64,000 nucleotides of DNA from Nocardioides sp. SYSU D00038 (GCF_016924665.1 NZ_JAFFJT010000014.1:62001-126000), one strand, 5' to 3'. Positions 36,464-45,225 are shown, counted from the first letter of the stretch. Numbers and translations are program-made. Notes: generated by a model not told the origin, from the letters alone.

Positions 36464-37896
36464 GCCAGCTGCGCCTTCGCCACCCGGTGCGAGGCGGTCA
36501 GGGGGAGCTCGTCGCGGAACACCCACGAGGTCGGCACCTTGAACGACGCCAGCCGCTCCCGGCACCACGCGGTGAGCTCCTCCGCGCTGGCGCCGGGTGC
36601 GACGACGTAGGCGCGCACCTCCTCGCCGCGCACCTCGTCGGGCACGCCGACGACCGCGGCGAGGCGGACCGCCGGGTGGGCGGTGAGCACCTCCTCGACC
36701 TCGTGGGCCGCGACGTTCTCGCCGCTGCGCCGGATCATGTCCTTGAGGCGGCCCTGCAGGTGGACCCGGCCGGCGTCGTCGATGCGGGCCAGGTCGCCGG
36801 TGCGGAACCAGCCGCCCTCCTCGAACGGGTCGGGCAGCCCGAGGTAGCCGTCCATCATCCCCGGTCCGCGCAGCCACAGCTCGCCGTCGACAACCCGGGC
36901 CTCGCGGTGCGCGGCCGGCCGGCCGAGGCACCCGGTGCCGACGAGCTCGTCGTGGTCGTCGTCGGTGACCCGGATGTCGGCGCCGGTCTCGGTCATGCCG
37001 AAGCACTCGTACCAGCCGACGCCCCAGCGCTCCTCGATCGCCGCGTGGGCCGACGGCGGGATGGCCGAGCACTGCACCACCCGCACCCGGTGGTCGCGGT
37101 CGAGCGGGTCGGGCGGCATCTTCATCAGCAGCGTCGGCATCGAGGCCAGGCAGTAGAAGTAGGTCACCCGGTGCTCGCGCGCCTTGGCCCAGAAGGTCGA
37201 GGGGTGGAAGCCGTCGAGCACGACGAGGTGGGCGCCGGCCAGCATCGCGGTGACCAGGTTCCACTGCGGGTCGATGTAGTAGAAGGGCTGCGCGGTCAGC
37301 ATCACGTCGTCGGGGCCGATCCGCGGGAACCCGTCGACCAGCGAGCCGGCCAGCGTCGTCCAGTAGCCGTGGGAGAGGACGCAGCCCTTGGGCCGCCCGG
37401 TGGTGCCGCTGGTGTACTGCACGTTGGCGGTGGTGCGCCCGTCGACCTCGACCGCCGGGAGCGGGGACGGCGCGCCCTCGGTCACCGGCAACGACGCCGC
37501 GTCGACGACCTCGAGGCCGGGCAGGCCGCGCAGCACCTCGGCGTACGCCGGCGAGGTCACCGCCAGCCGGGTCCCGGAGTCGGCCACCACGTGACCGGCG
37601 TCGACCGAGCGGTAGCGGGTGTTGAGCGGCACCATCGCCGCGCCGAGCCGGTGCAGGGCCAGCCAGGTCAGCGGCAGCTCGGGGCGGTTGTCGAGCATCA
37701 CCGCCACCCGGTCACCGGACCCCACGCCGCGCGCGACCAGGCCCGCGGCCGTCGCGCCCACCCGCGCGCCCACCTCGGCGAAAGTGAGCGTCACGACGTC
37801 GGTGCCGTCGTCGAAGGTCCAGGCGGGCCGATCGGGCCACGCACCCACCGCGTGGTCGAGGAGCGCCACCAGGTCGGAGCGCGGCGGCTCAGCCAC
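36460..37896 (-). CDS. Acyl-CoA synthetase (class I adenylate-forming)
   Basis: A 478-aa ANL-superfamily ligase that activates a carboxylic acid as acyl-AMP then acyl-CoA. The P-loop is YTSGTTGRPKGCVLSHG near residues 160-176. A5 is YECFGMTETG near residues 300-309, A7-A8 is GWFRTGDLARIDDAGRVHLQGRLKDMIRRSGENV, and the C-terminal A10 lysine is in SHRVAKAQL. The length fits medium or short acyl substrates. GTG 37896 overlaps the enoyl-CoA hydratase 3' end by eight bases. The acid substrate is probably the one the rest of the operon handles, but is unknown. Confidence 0.9.
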   Translation of the reverse strand: MAEPPRSDLVALLDHAVGAWPDRPAWTFDDGTDVVTLTFAEVGARVGATAAGLVARGVGSGDRVAVMLDNRPELPLTWLALHRLGAAMVPLNTRYRSVDAGHVVADSGTRLAVTSPAYAEVLRGLPGLEVVDAASLPVTEGAPSPLPAVEVDGRTTANVQYTSGTTGRPKGCVLSHGYWTTLAGSLVDGFPRIGPDDVMLTAQPFYYIDPQWNLVTAMLAGAHLVVLDGFHPSTFWAKAREHRVTYFYCLASMPTLLMKMPPDPLDRDHRVRVVQCSAIPPSAHAAIEERWGVGWYECFGMTETGADIRVTDDDHDELVGTGCLGRPAAHREARVVDGELWLRGPGMMDGYLGLPDPFEEGGWFRTGDLARIDDAGRVHLQGRLKDMIRRSGENVAAHEVEEVLTAHPAVRLAAVVGVPDEVRGEEVRAYVVAPGASAEELTAWCRERLASFKVPTSWVFRDELPLTASHRVAKAQLA

Positions 37897-38671
37897 GCCG
37901 GAACTCCGCGGTGGGTGCGGCCGACTCGCCCGAGAGCGAGGTCAGCACGGCGTGGTCGACCTCGCGCTGCATCGCCTCGTCGACGGTGGCGTCCAGCCCC
38001 GCGTCGAGCACCTGCTTGGCCAGGCTCACCGACAGCTCGGGCCGCTCGGCGATCCGGCGGGCGAGGTCGAGCGCGACCTCCTCGTGCCGTCCGGTCGGCG
38101 CGGAGCGGGCGACCAGCCCGATCCGCGCGGCCTCGGCGCCCGAGACCCGCTCGCCCAGGAGCAGCAGGTCCTTGGCGCGGGCCCAGCCGACCAGCTGGGG
38201 GAGCAGCCGCGAGATGCCGCCGGTGACGCTGAGGCCGACACCCACCTCGGGGAAGCCGAACGACGCGTCCTCGGCGGCGACCACGAGGTCGCAGCAGAGC
38301 GCGAACTCGGCGCCGGCGCCGAGGGCGTAGCCGTGCACCGCCGCGATGACCGGGCCCGGGAAGCGCCGCACCAGCCGGGTCACGTCCTGGATGGCCTCCA
38401 ACCGGGCCCGGGTCTCGAGCACGGTCTCCTCCGGCTCGGGCTCCTTGAGGTCGTGGCCGGCGCAGAACGCGCGACCCCTACCGGCGAGCACCACCGCGCG
38501 GACGCCGTCGTCCTCGGCGCGCCGGAGCGCGTCGACGAGCCCGTCGGTCAGGGCCGGCACCACCGCGTTGAGCCGGTCGGGGCGGTTGAGGTGCACCCGC
38601 GCGACCGGCCCGTCCACGGCGTACTCCACCGCTGGTCCGGTCGTCGGCGCCCGGCTCGGCTCAGCCTCCAC
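37889..38671 (-). CDS. Enoyl-CoA hydratase/isomerase family protein
   Basis: A 260-aa crotonase-fold protein. VARVHLNRPDRLNAVVPAL opens the core. The oxyanion hole is formed by the GRAFCAGHDLKE loop and the VIAAVHGYALGAGAEFALCCDLVVAAEDA segment, and GVGLSVTGGISRLLPQLVGWARA completes it. The second catalytic Glu position is occupied by variable residues, so hydratase versus another crotonase activity is open. GTG 38671 has GGGAGGA about 5 nt upstream. It is the first gene of the four-gene operon; its promoter is probably within 38680-38740, where TACCGT is seen on the minus strand. Confidence 0.9.
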   Translation of the reverse strand: MEAEPSRAPTTGPAVEYAVDGPVARVHLNRPDRLNAVVPALTDGLVDALRRAEDDGVRAVVLAGRGRAFCAGHDLKEPEPEETVLETRARLEAIQDVTRLVRRFPGPVIAAVHGYALGAGAEFALCCDLVVAAEDASFGFPEVGVGLSVTGGISRLLPQLVGWARAKDLLLLGERVSGAEAARIGLVARSAPTGRHEEVALDLARRIAERPELSVSLAKQVLDAGLDATVDEAMQREVDHAVLTSLSGESAAPTAEFRRG

Positions 38672-38834
38672 GTGGTCCTCCCTGGTTGTCGTGCTGGGGT
38701 GCCGGAGCATCCAACACCAGTGCGACGGTAGGCCCGCACCCACCCCGCCCGCGAGGGCCGGGGCGGCGCGTCGGCGGCGACACGCCGCCGACCCGCGAGA
38801 TTTCGGTGAACCGGAGGCGAACGGCAGGCATCGC

Positions 38835-39119
38835 CTGACCTGCGACGACGCGTGTTTGCGCAGGTCAGAGGGGCGTTGACAGGGCGGTCCGGGGCCACGA
38901 AGGTGTCCGGTGTTCGCTCGTGCAGGTCGTGGCCGGCGGACCGACGTCCGAGTGATCTGGTCGGAGGGTGAGGTGCCATCACCCCACCGACCTGGTTCGC
39001 GGAGGTCGGTCCGCTCCGCGAGGGCGGACACGGAAGGGCCCCTTGCCCCCTAGACAACAGCCCGGTCGCGGCAGCCAGCAGCGGCACGAGTTGGTCCGAA
39101 GGGCCACGGGGCCCTTCCG
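38835..39119 (+). promoter_or_regulatory. Structured 515-bp intergenic region upstream of lnt
   Basis: No coding gene is supported between 38672 and 39186. Instead several perfect inverted repeats occur: 10 bp at 38835-38844/38859-38868 (CTGACCTGCG), 6 bp at 38966-38971/38979-38984 (GGGTGA), 7 bp at 38987-38993/39003-39009 (CCGACCT), and 12 bp at 39031-39042/39108-39119 (CGGAAGGGCCCC). The last encloses 65 nt. This could be a small RNA, tandem operators or repeat DNA. The first repeat is followed by TTGAC near 38876. Confidence 0.5.
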
Positions 39120-39186
39120 GAGCCCTGCAGGCGGGCTCCTCCTCCGAGCCGGCGTCCCGTCGCGGAGGCACCGGTAGCGTGGGCCC

Positions 39187-40725
39187 GTGCTCTGGAGGAT
39201 CCCGCTCGCCGTGACCTCCGGTCTGCTGCTCTCGCTCGCCTTCGAGCCGGTCGCGCTGCCCTGGGTGCTGCCGGTCGCGGTCGCCGGCTTCGCCGTCGCC
39301 GTGCGCGGGCTGCCCGCGCGGCGCGCCTGGCTCCCGGGCCTGCTGTTCGGCGGCTCGTTCTACTTCGTCCACATCCACTGGATGAACGCAGTCGGCCGCG
39401 ACGCCTGGCTGGCCCTCGCGGCGGTCGAGACCCTCTTCTACGCCCTCACCGCCGCGCTGTGCGCCCTGTTGGCCGCCCGCCGGTGGTGGCCGCTGTGGTG
39501 GGCCGCGGCGTGGACGGCGGTGGAGGTGTGGCGCAGCGGCTGGCCGTTCAGCGGCATGCCGTGGGGGCGGCTCTCCTTCGCCGTGGTCGACACCCCGGTC
39601 GCGGCCTCGCTGCCCTACGTCGGCGCGGTCGCGGTCAGCTTCGTCCTCGCGCTCCTCGGCTTCCTGCTCGCCCACCTGGTGCTGGCCCCGCGCGGCGGTC
39701 GTCGGCCGACCGCGCTGGCGCTGGCCGGGCTGGTGGCGGCGCTGGCGGTGCCGGCACTGCTGCCCTGGACCGGTGAGAGTGCCGGGAGCTGGCGGGTCGC
39801 GGCGGTGCAGGGCGACGTGCCCGGGCCCGGCAACGACATCCTCTACGACCACCGCCAGGTCACCGACAACCACGTGCAAGCCACCATCGACCTCGCGGAG
39901 CGGGTCGACGCCGGGCTCGAGCCGCGCCCCGACCTGGTGGTGTGGCCCGAGAACAGCACCGCCGTCGACCCCTTCCGCGACGCGGGCACCAACGCCGGCA
40001 TCCGGGCCGCCTCCGAGGCGATCGACGCCCCCGTCCTGGTCGGCGGCATCGTCGACGCTGGCTCCGAGCACGTGCTCAACCAGGGGATCGTGTGGGACCC
40101 GGTCACCGGGGCGGGCGACCGCTACACCAAGTGGCACCCGGTGCCCTACGGGGAGTACGTGCCGTTCCGATCGTTCTTCGACAACATGAACTTCGGCCGG
40201 CTGGCGATCATCTCCCGCGACATGCTCAGCGGCACCCGCGGCGAGCCGCTCGAGATCGGCGGCGTGCGGGTCGCCGACGCCATCTGCTTCGACATCGCCT
40301 ACGACGACGGCCTCCAGGCCCAGCTCTCCCGCGGCGCCGACCTGCTGACCGTGCAGACCTCCAACGCCACGTTCATCTTCACCCACCAGATCGAGCAGCA
40401 GTTCGCGATCACCCGGCTGCGGGCCCTCGAGTTCGGCCGCAGCGTCGTGGTCGCCTCCACCAACGGCGTCACCGGGGTGATCGGCCCCGACGGCGAGGTC
40501 GTCGACCGGGCCGACACCCGTAGCACCGCGGTGCTCAGCCAGGACGTCGAGCTGATCGGCAGCCGCACCCCGGCCACCCTGATCGGCCCGTGGACCGCCC
40601 GGCTGTGCACGCTGGTGACGGTGGCCGGCCTGCTGCTGGGGACGGTCGCGTATCGTCGGCGCCGGGACACTGCCGGGTCTCCGCCGGTGCTCGTGACCGC
40701 GGAGGGCGCAACGCCCGGACAGTGA
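39187..40725 (+). CDS. lnt: Apolipoprotein N-acyltransferase Lnt
   Basis: A 512-aa membrane nitrilase-type acyltransferase that adds the third acyl chain to lipoproteins. Six to seven hydrophobic segments fill residues 1-200. The nitrilase domain (about 200-470) has the catalytic Glu in LVVWPENSTAVDP, Lys in YTKWHPVPYGEYVPF and Cys in VADAICFDIAYDD, plus one C-terminal helix. GTG 39187 is 6 nt after TAGCGT (39175-39180). In M. tuberculosis Lnt and the mannosyl-phospho-polyprenol synthase are one protein (Ppm1); here they are separate adjacent genes. The two lipoproteins in this window are possible substrates. Confidence 0.93.
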   Translation: MLWRIPLAVTSGLLLSLAFEPVALPWVLPVAVAGFAVAVRGLPARRAWLPGLLFGGSFYFVHIHWMNAVGRDAWLALAAVETLFYALTAALCALLAARRWWPLWWAAAWTAVEVWRSGWPFSGMPWGRLSFAVVDTPVAASLPYVGAVAVSFVLALLGFLLAHLVLAPRGGRRPTALALAGLVAALAVPALLPWTGESAGSWRVAAVQGDVPGPGNDILYDHRQVTDNHVQATIDLAERVDAGLEPRPDLVVWPENSTAVDPFRDAGTNAGIRAASEAIDAPVLVGGIVDAGSEHVLNQGIVWDPVTGAGDRYTKWHPVPYGEYVPFRSFFDNMNFGRLAIISRDMLSGTRGEPLEIGGVRVADAICFDIAYDDGLQAQLSRGADLLTVQTSNATFIFTHQIEQQFAITRLRALEFGRSVVVASTNGVTGVIGPDGEVVDRADTRSTAVLSQDVELIGSRTPATLIGPWTARLCTLVTVAGLLLGTVAYRRRRDTAGSPPVLVTAEGATPGQ

Positions 40726-40742
40726 ACAGGGAGGCAGCCAGA

Positions 40743-41501
40743 GTGGACACCCGCGACCTCGGCCGCGTCGTGATGGTCGTGCCGACCTACGACGAGGCCG
40801 ACAACCTCGCCTGGATCGTCGACCGGATGCGCACCGCCCGGCCCGAGGTCGACGTGCTCGTGGTCGACGACAACTCACCCGACGGCACCGGTCGGGTCGC
40901 CGACGAGCTCGCGGCGACCGATCCCGGCGTGCACGTGCTGCACCGCGCCGGCAAGGGAGGCCTGGGCGCGGCGTACCTCGCCGGCTTCGCGTGGGCGCTG
41001 GCCGCGGGCTACGACGTGGTGGGGGAGATGGACGCCGACGGGTCCCACCAGCCCGAGCAGCTGCACCGGCTGCTGGAGGGGCTGCTGGCCGCGGACCTCG
41101 TGATCGGCTCGCGCTACGTGCCGGGCGGCTCGGTGGTGAACTGGCCGCGCACCCGCGAGCTGATCTCGCGCGGCGGAAACCTCTATGTCCGGCTGCTGCT
41201 CGGCATCACGGTGCGCGACGCCACCGCCGGCTTCCGGGTGTTCCGGCGCAGCGCGCTGGAGAAGATCGACCTCGCCACCGTCCGCTCCACGGGCTACGTC
41301 TTCCAGACCGACCTGGTGGCCCGCTGCCTGCGCGCTGGGCTGACCGTGCGCGAGGTGCCGATCGACTTCGTGGAGCGCGAGCGCGGCGACTCCAAGATGA
41401 GCGGCGCCGTGGCGGCGGAGTCGCTGTGGCGGGTCACGGTGTGGGGGCTGCGCGAGCGCTGGGCCCAGCTGGCCGGCACCCGCCGCCGGCGGCGGTCGTG
41501 A
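40743..41501 (+). CDS. Polyprenol monophosphomannose synthase (DPM1/Ppm1-D2 type)
   Basis: A 252-aa GT2-family glycosyltransferase transferring mannose from GDP-mannose to polyprenyl phosphate for lipoglycan and protein mannosylation. GT-A motifs: VVPTYDEADNLAWIV near residue 12, VLVVDDNSPDGTG near 39-51, EMDADGSHQPEQL (DxD) near 98-108, and GSRYVPGGSVVNWPRTRELIS. The C-terminus lacks membrane helices, as in DPM1 proteins. GTG 40743 has GGGAGGC about 8 nt upstream. It follows lnt by 17 nt as an operon partner. Confidence 0.92.
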   Translation: MDTRDLGRVVMVVPTYDEADNLAWIVDRMRTARPEVDVLVVDDNSPDGTGRVADELAATDPGVHVLHRAGKGGLGAAYLAGFAWALAAGYDVVGEMDADGSHQPEQLHRLLEGLLAADLVIGSRYVPGGSVVNWPRTRELISRGGNLYVRLLLGITVRDATAGFRVFRRSALEKIDLATVRSTGYVFQTDLVARCLRAGLTVREVPIDFVERERGDSKMSGAVAAESLWRVTVWGLRERWAQLAGTRRRRRS

Positions 41502-41529
41502 CCCGCTCGGTGACGGAGGTGCTGCCGCG

Positions 41530-42054
41530 ATGAGCCCGACCCGCCGGCGCCGCTGGCTGCCCCTGCTGCTGGTGCTGGTGTTCGTGGTGATGCCGGTCGT
41601 GGAGATCTACGTGATCATCCAGGTCGGTCAGGTGATCGGCGCCTGGTGGACGATCCTGCTGCTGGTGCTCGACGGCATTCTCGGCTCCTGGCTGATCCGC
41701 CGCGAGGGCGCCCGGGCGTGGCGGGCCCTGCAGGCGGCGCTGTCCAGCGGCACCATGCCGGCGCGCGAGCTGGCCGACGGGGCGCTGATCCTGGTCGGCG
41801 GCACCCTGATGCTCAGCCCGGGCTTCGTCACCGACGCGTTCGGGGTGCTGCTGGTGCTGCCGTTCACCCGACCGGTGGCACGCCGGCTGCTGACCCAGGT
41901 CGTGGCGCGCCGGCTGCTCCCCGTGCCCCCGCCGGGACGCGGTCCCGGCGGCCGCACGTCGCGCGCCCCGGGAGACGCGACTCGCCCCGGACCGGGGACG
42001 CAGGGTCCGGTGGTCCGGGGCGAGGTGGTCGATCCCGACGAGGAGCCGCGCTGA
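41530..42054 (+). CDS. fxsA: FxsA-family membrane protein
   Basis: A 174-aa cytoplasmic-membrane protein. Two or three membrane helices (LPLLLVLVFVVMPVVEIYVIIQVGQVIG, WTILLLVLDGILGSWLI and a re-entrant LILVGGTLMLSPGFVTDAFGVLLVLP) match the FxsA family, named for suppressing phage F exclusion in E. coli; its normal role is unknown. The C-terminal 50 residues are a Pro/Gly/Arg-rich tail specific to actinobacterial members. GGAGGTG lies 8 nt before ATG 41530. It is probably the last gene of the lnt operon. Confidence 0.9.
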   Translation: MSPTRRRRWLPLLLVLVFVVMPVVEIYVIIQVGQVIGAWWTILLLVLDGILGSWLIRREGARAWRALQAALSSGTMPARELADGALILVGGTLMLSPGFVTDAFGVLLVLPFTRPVARRLLTQVVARRLLPVPPPGRGPGGRTSRAPGDATRPGPGTQGPVVRGEVVDPDEEPR

Positions 42055-42067
42055 GCCGGCTGCCGGG

Positions 42068-42084
42068 GCCTGACGACGTCAGGC
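42068..42084. terminator. Bidirectional terminator between fxsA and rbpA
   Basis: GCCTGACG and CGTCAGGC form a perfect 8-bp inverted repeat around one A. It lies between two convergent genes and overlaps the rbpA stop codon. Confidence 0.5.
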
Positions 42085-42462
42085 GCTGACGGACTTCTTC
42101 TTGCTGCCGCGGTGCAGGTGCGCGGGGCCGATCTCGCCGCCGCGGAGCAGCTCGAGGCGCTCCTTGAGGATGTCCTCGAGCTCCTTGACCGAGCGGCGCT
42201 CGAGCAGCATGTCCCAGTGCGTGCGGGCGGGCTTCTCGGCCTTCACCTCGGGCTGGATCCCGGAGACGCTGAGGGCCTCGGCGCCGCAGCGCGGGCACTC
42301 CCAGACCGCCGGGATGTCCGCCTCGACCGACATCGTGATCTCGAACTCGTGCTCCTGCGGGCAGCGGTAGCCGACCTGCTGACGGGCGGCGAACTCGATG
42401 CCGCGCTCGTCCTCGAAGCTCTGGCCGCCCAGTCGGGCTCCACGCAACGTGCGCTCAGCCAT
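42079..42462 (-). CDS. rbpA: RNA polymerase-binding protein RbpA
   Basis: A 127-aa actinobacterial transcription factor that binds the housekeeping sigma factor and polymerase and stabilises open complexes. The N-terminal tail and core domain show ARQQVGYRCPQEHEFEI and PAVWECPRCGAEAL, with three of the zinc-type Cys positions plus His. The basic linker and the C-terminal sigma-interaction helix (THWDMLLERRSVKELEDILKERLELLR) are clear. The ATG at 42462 has GGAGGTG about 6 nt upstream. A SigR-like promoter lies about 115 bp upstream. Identification is firm from the C-terminal domain. Confidence 0.96.
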   Translation of the reverse strand: MAERTLRGARLGGQSFEDERGIEFAARQQVGYRCPQEHEFEITMSVEADIPAVWECPRCGAEALSVSGIQPEVKAEKPARTHWDMLLERRSVKELEDILKERLELLRGGEIGPAHLHRGSKKKSVSA

Positions 42463-42576
42463 GAGGCACCTCCAAACTTTTCGATCCCCGTGGGTGTTGC
42501 TCTGAAGAGACGGTCGGCCGCTCGCGCCGTGACGCGAGATCCTCCGCGGCGGCGGTCCCGACCCCTCGAAGTCTTC

Positions 42577-42602
42577 AACGGTAGCGAGGGAGCCAAGATT
42601 CC
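42577..42602 (-). promoter_or_regulatory. SigR/SigH-type promoter of rbpA
   Basis: On the minus strand GGAAT (42602-42598) is followed after exactly 18 nt by GTT (42579-42577), the spacing of the thiol-stress sigma factor SigR/SigH consensus. rbpA is a known SigR target in Streptomyces. It would give a leader of about 105 nt. This is the only strong ECF-type signal noticed. Confidence 0.6.
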
Positions 42603-42653
42603 GCAGAATCAGTGGGCGGACCGTCGGTACGGAACCGGTACCCGGGAGCGGGC

Positions 42654-44036
42654 TCAGAACACCTCGGGCACCCGGTTGCCGGCGTCCCGGATGGCCCGGC
42701 GGGGGTCGACCCGCAGCAGCAGCACGAAGCCGAGCACGAAGAAGACGATCAGGACGGAGATCGCCGGGCGGTAGCTGCCGGTCAGCTGGAAGACCAGCCC
42801 GAACAGGAACGTCCCGAACCACGACGTGCCGCGCTCGCAGGCGTTGTAGAGGGCGAAGTAGTTGCCCTCGCGGCCGCGGGGGATGAGCAGCGAGAAGAAG
42901 GAGCGCGAGAGCGCCTGGGTGCCGCCGAGCACCAGGCCGATGGCGACCGCGACCAGCAGGAACAGCGCGACGTTGCGCTCGGGCAGGAAGATCGCAACCA
43001 CCACGATCGCCATCCAGGCCACGATGCCCCACTTGATCGGCCGGTAGGAGCCGTGCCGCTGCGCCCAGCGACCGAACAGCAGCGCGCCGCCGAACGCCAC
43101 GAACTGGATGACCAGGATCGTCGCGATCAGCACGCTGGTGCTGAAGCCCAGCTGCTTGGATCCGTACGTCGAGGCGGCGTAGATCACCGTCTGGATGCCG
43201 TCGTTGAAGAACAGGTAGGCGGCCAGGAAGGTGAGCGTCTTCGGGTAGCCGCGCATCTCCTGGAACGTCGCGGCCAGCTGGCCGAAGGACCGGTCCCACA
43301 GCCGGTCACCGGCGCTGGCCGGTACCGGGTGGGGCGCGTGGTTGCGCAGCCGCACGAACGGGATGAGCGTGAACCCCGCCCACCAGACCGCCGCCGAGAG
43401 CAGCGAGAGGCGCACCGCCATCGCCTCGGTGAGGCCGACGGCGTCGTGGCCCAGGAACACCCCGAGGTTGACCGCCAGCAGCAGCCCGCCGCCGAGGTAG
43501 CCGAACGCCCAGCCGCGGGCCGAGACCCGGTCGCGCTCGTCCTCGGTGGAGATGTCGACCAGGATCGCGTAGTAGCTGACCAGCGAGCAGCCGGCCAGCA
43601 CGGTCGCGGCGACCACCGCGAACGCCCCGATCTGCCAGTGGTCGTCGCGGACGAGGAACAGCAGCGCGCCGCAGGCCGCCCCCGCCCAGGCGAAGCCGGC
43701 CATGTGGGTCTTCTTGCGGGGCGACTGGTCGACGAACGCACCCACCAGCGGCAGCACGAACGCGCTGAGCAGGGTGGCGAAGCTGGTCAGGTAGAACGGC
43801 AGCGACCCGGCCGAGAGGTGCAGGCCCAGCAGCGAGACCGTCTCGTTGCAGGCCTCCTCGGTCTTCTCCACGCAGCCGGCCGCCGTGCCCGCCACCGTGA
43901 TCAGGTACGGCGCGAACATCACCGACAGCACGGTCGTGTAGAACGCCGAGTTGGCCCAGTCGTACCAGTACCAGGCGCGCTGGTCGCGGGCCCGGTGCAA
44001 CGGCTCCAGGTCGGCGATCGGTGTCGGTGTGCTCAT
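42654..44036 (-). CDS. MFS transporter, UMF1/Atg22-like family
   Basis: A 460-aa polytopic protein with about 12 hydrophobic helices. The N-terminal RAWYWYDWANSAFYTTVL is diagnostic of the UMF1/Atg22-like MFS family, and FVDQSPRKKTHMAGF holds the loop-2/3 basic motif. Members are thought to export amino acids or other small solutes; the actinobacterial substrate is unknown. ATG 44036 has GGAGACCAG directly upstream, with a stronger GGAGGGGAG slightly further. The gene is monocistronic, between rbpA and the GDPD gene. Confidence 0.9.
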   Translation of the reverse strand: MSTPTPIADLEPLHRARDQRAWYWYDWANSAFYTTVLSVMFAPYLITVAGTAAGCVEKTEEACNETVSLLGLHLSAGSLPFYLTSFATLLSAFVLPLVGAFVDQSPRKKTHMAGFAWAGAACGALLFLVRDDHWQIGAFAVVAATVLAGCSLVSYYAILVDISTEDERDRVSARGWAFGYLGGGLLLAVNLGVFLGHDAVGLTEAMAVRLSLLSAAVWWAGFTLIPFVRLRNHAPHPVPASAGDRLWDRSFGQLAATFQEMRGYPKTLTFLAAYLFFNDGIQTVIYAASTYGSKQLGFSTSVLIATILVIQFVAFGGALLFGRWAQRHGSYRPIKWGIVAWMAIVVVAIFLPERNVALFLLVAVAIGLVLGGTQALSRSFFSLLIPRGREGNYFALYNACERGTSWFGTFLFGLVFQLTGSYRPAISVLIVFFVLGFVLLLRVDPRRAIRDAGNRVPEVF

Positions 44037-44097
44037 CTGGTCTCCCCTCCTGCCCGACCGTGCGGTCGGCGTACCCCTGCTGGACCTCCGGCGCGGC

Positions 44098-44901
44098 CTA
44101 CCGCCACTGGCCGCGCTCGACCAGCACCTCCTTGAGCGTGACGGTGTCGTCGGTGAACAGCCCGTCGACCCCCCGGTCGAGCAGCTCCCTCATCTCCGCG
44201 GGGTCGTCGACGGTCCAGACGTGCACGTGCAGCCCGGCGGCGTGCGCGCGGCGCACCAGGCCGGGCGTCACCAGCGTCAGCGCGCCGCGGCGGTGGGGGA
44301 CCTGGAGCGCGGCGGGCCGGCCGCGCGTGAGCAGCCGGGCCAGGCGGCCGCTGGGCAGGAACCGGTAGGCCGCGACCTCGAGCGGGTGCCCGGACGTCGG
44401 CACCCGGCCGCCGGTCAGCCGCCGGAACTCGCCCAGTCGGCGCGCGGAGAAAGAGCCGACCACGACCCGGTCCTCGGCGCCGCGCTCGGTGACGAAGGCG
44501 GCCAGCGGTGCCACGGCCGCCGCCGCCTTGATGTCGATGTTGAACCGCACGCCGGGGAACTCGTCGAAGAGACGGGCCAGGGTCGGCACCTCCTCGCGCC
44601 CGCCGACGACGACCTCGCGGACCTCCTCGGCGGTCAGGTCGGCGATCGCGCCGTAGCGGTCGGTGACCCGGTCGAGGACAGGGTCGTGGAAGGCCAGCAG
44701 GACGCCGTCGCGGGTCACGTGGACGTCGGTCTCGAGGTAGTCGTAGCCCAGCGAGACGGCGTGGCGGAACGCCGCCATCGTGTTCTCCAGGCCCACCACC
44801 TCCGGGTGGTGGCCGCCGCCGCGGTGGGCGAACGCCAGCACCGACCCCGGCCTCTCGAGCACCGCGTCGAGGTAGGGCAGCCCGGTGCGCGGCGAGGTCA
44901 C
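44098..44901 (-). CDS. Glycerophosphodiester phosphodiesterase
   Basis: A 267-aa GDPD-family TIM barrel. The catalytic histidines are in LAFAHRGGGHHPEVVGLENTMAAF (HRG) and in LETDVHVTRDGVLLAFHDPVLDRVTD (ETDVxxTxDG..HD), and RFNIDIK carries the metal-binding region. It hydrolyses glycerophosphodiesters to glycerol 3-phosphate and alcohol. No signal peptide is present, so it is cytosolic. GTG 44901 was chosen because GATACT (44914-44909) lies 7 nt upstream. It is divergent from the zinc-ribbon gene; their -10s are about 40 bp apart. Confidence 0.92.
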   Translation of the reverse strand: MTSPRTGLPYLDAVLERPGSVLAFAHRGGGHHPEVVGLENTMAAFRHAVSLGYDYLETDVHVTRDGVLLAFHDPVLDRVTDRYGAIADLTAEEVREVVVGGREEVPTLARLFDEFPGVRFNIDIKAAAAVAPLAAFVTERGAEDRVVVGSFSARRLGEFRRLTGGRVPTSGHPLEVAAYRFLPSGRLARLLTRGRPAALQVPHRRGALTLVTPGLVRRAHAAGLHVHVWTVDDPAEMRELLDRGVDGLFTDDTVTLKEVLVERGQWR

Positions 44902-44964
44902 AGCGAGCAGTATCCACCGGCGCGCGTCCCGGGGCCGAGCGCCGGGCCGGGCTACGGTGCCGGA

Positions 44965-45225
44965 ATGGAGCCCCTGACCTGTCCCCAGTGCGGCACGGAG
45001 ATGGAGCGGCGCCCGGTGGGGGAGGGAGCGGTCTCCTCGTGCCCCGACGGGCACGGCGTCTTCCTGTCCCGCAGCGACCTCGGCGCCCTGGTGGAGTCGG
45101 AGGGCGACTGGCACCGCTACGCCGGCCAGCACACCGCGCCGATGCCGCGCATCACGCCCAACATGACCGCGCCGCCGCCGACCCGGACGCCGGCCCGGGC
45201 GTGGGTGGAGACCCTCTTCTTCTGA
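44965..45225 (+). CDS. Small TFIIB-type zinc-ribbon protein
   Basis: An 86-aa protein. The N-terminal ribbon has CPQCGTEMERR and a second half with C and H in SSCPDGHGVFLSRSDLGALVE, the pattern of zf-TFIIB proteins that bind one zinc. The tail is Pro/Thr-rich and ends WVETLFF. The role is unknown; similar proteins are scattered in actinobacteria. TACGGT (44953-44958) lies 6 nt before the ATG. It converges with murA, whose stop is 18 nt away. Confidence 0.8.
   Translation: MEPLTCPQCGTEMERRPVGEGAVSSCPDGHGVFLSRSDLGALVESEGDWHRYAGQHTAPMPRITPNMTAPPPTRTPARAWVETLFF

Noticed and set aside
44041..44097. A small gene between the MFS and GDPD genes
   Set aside because: The 61-bp gap has no start with ribosome-binding site and no coding bias.
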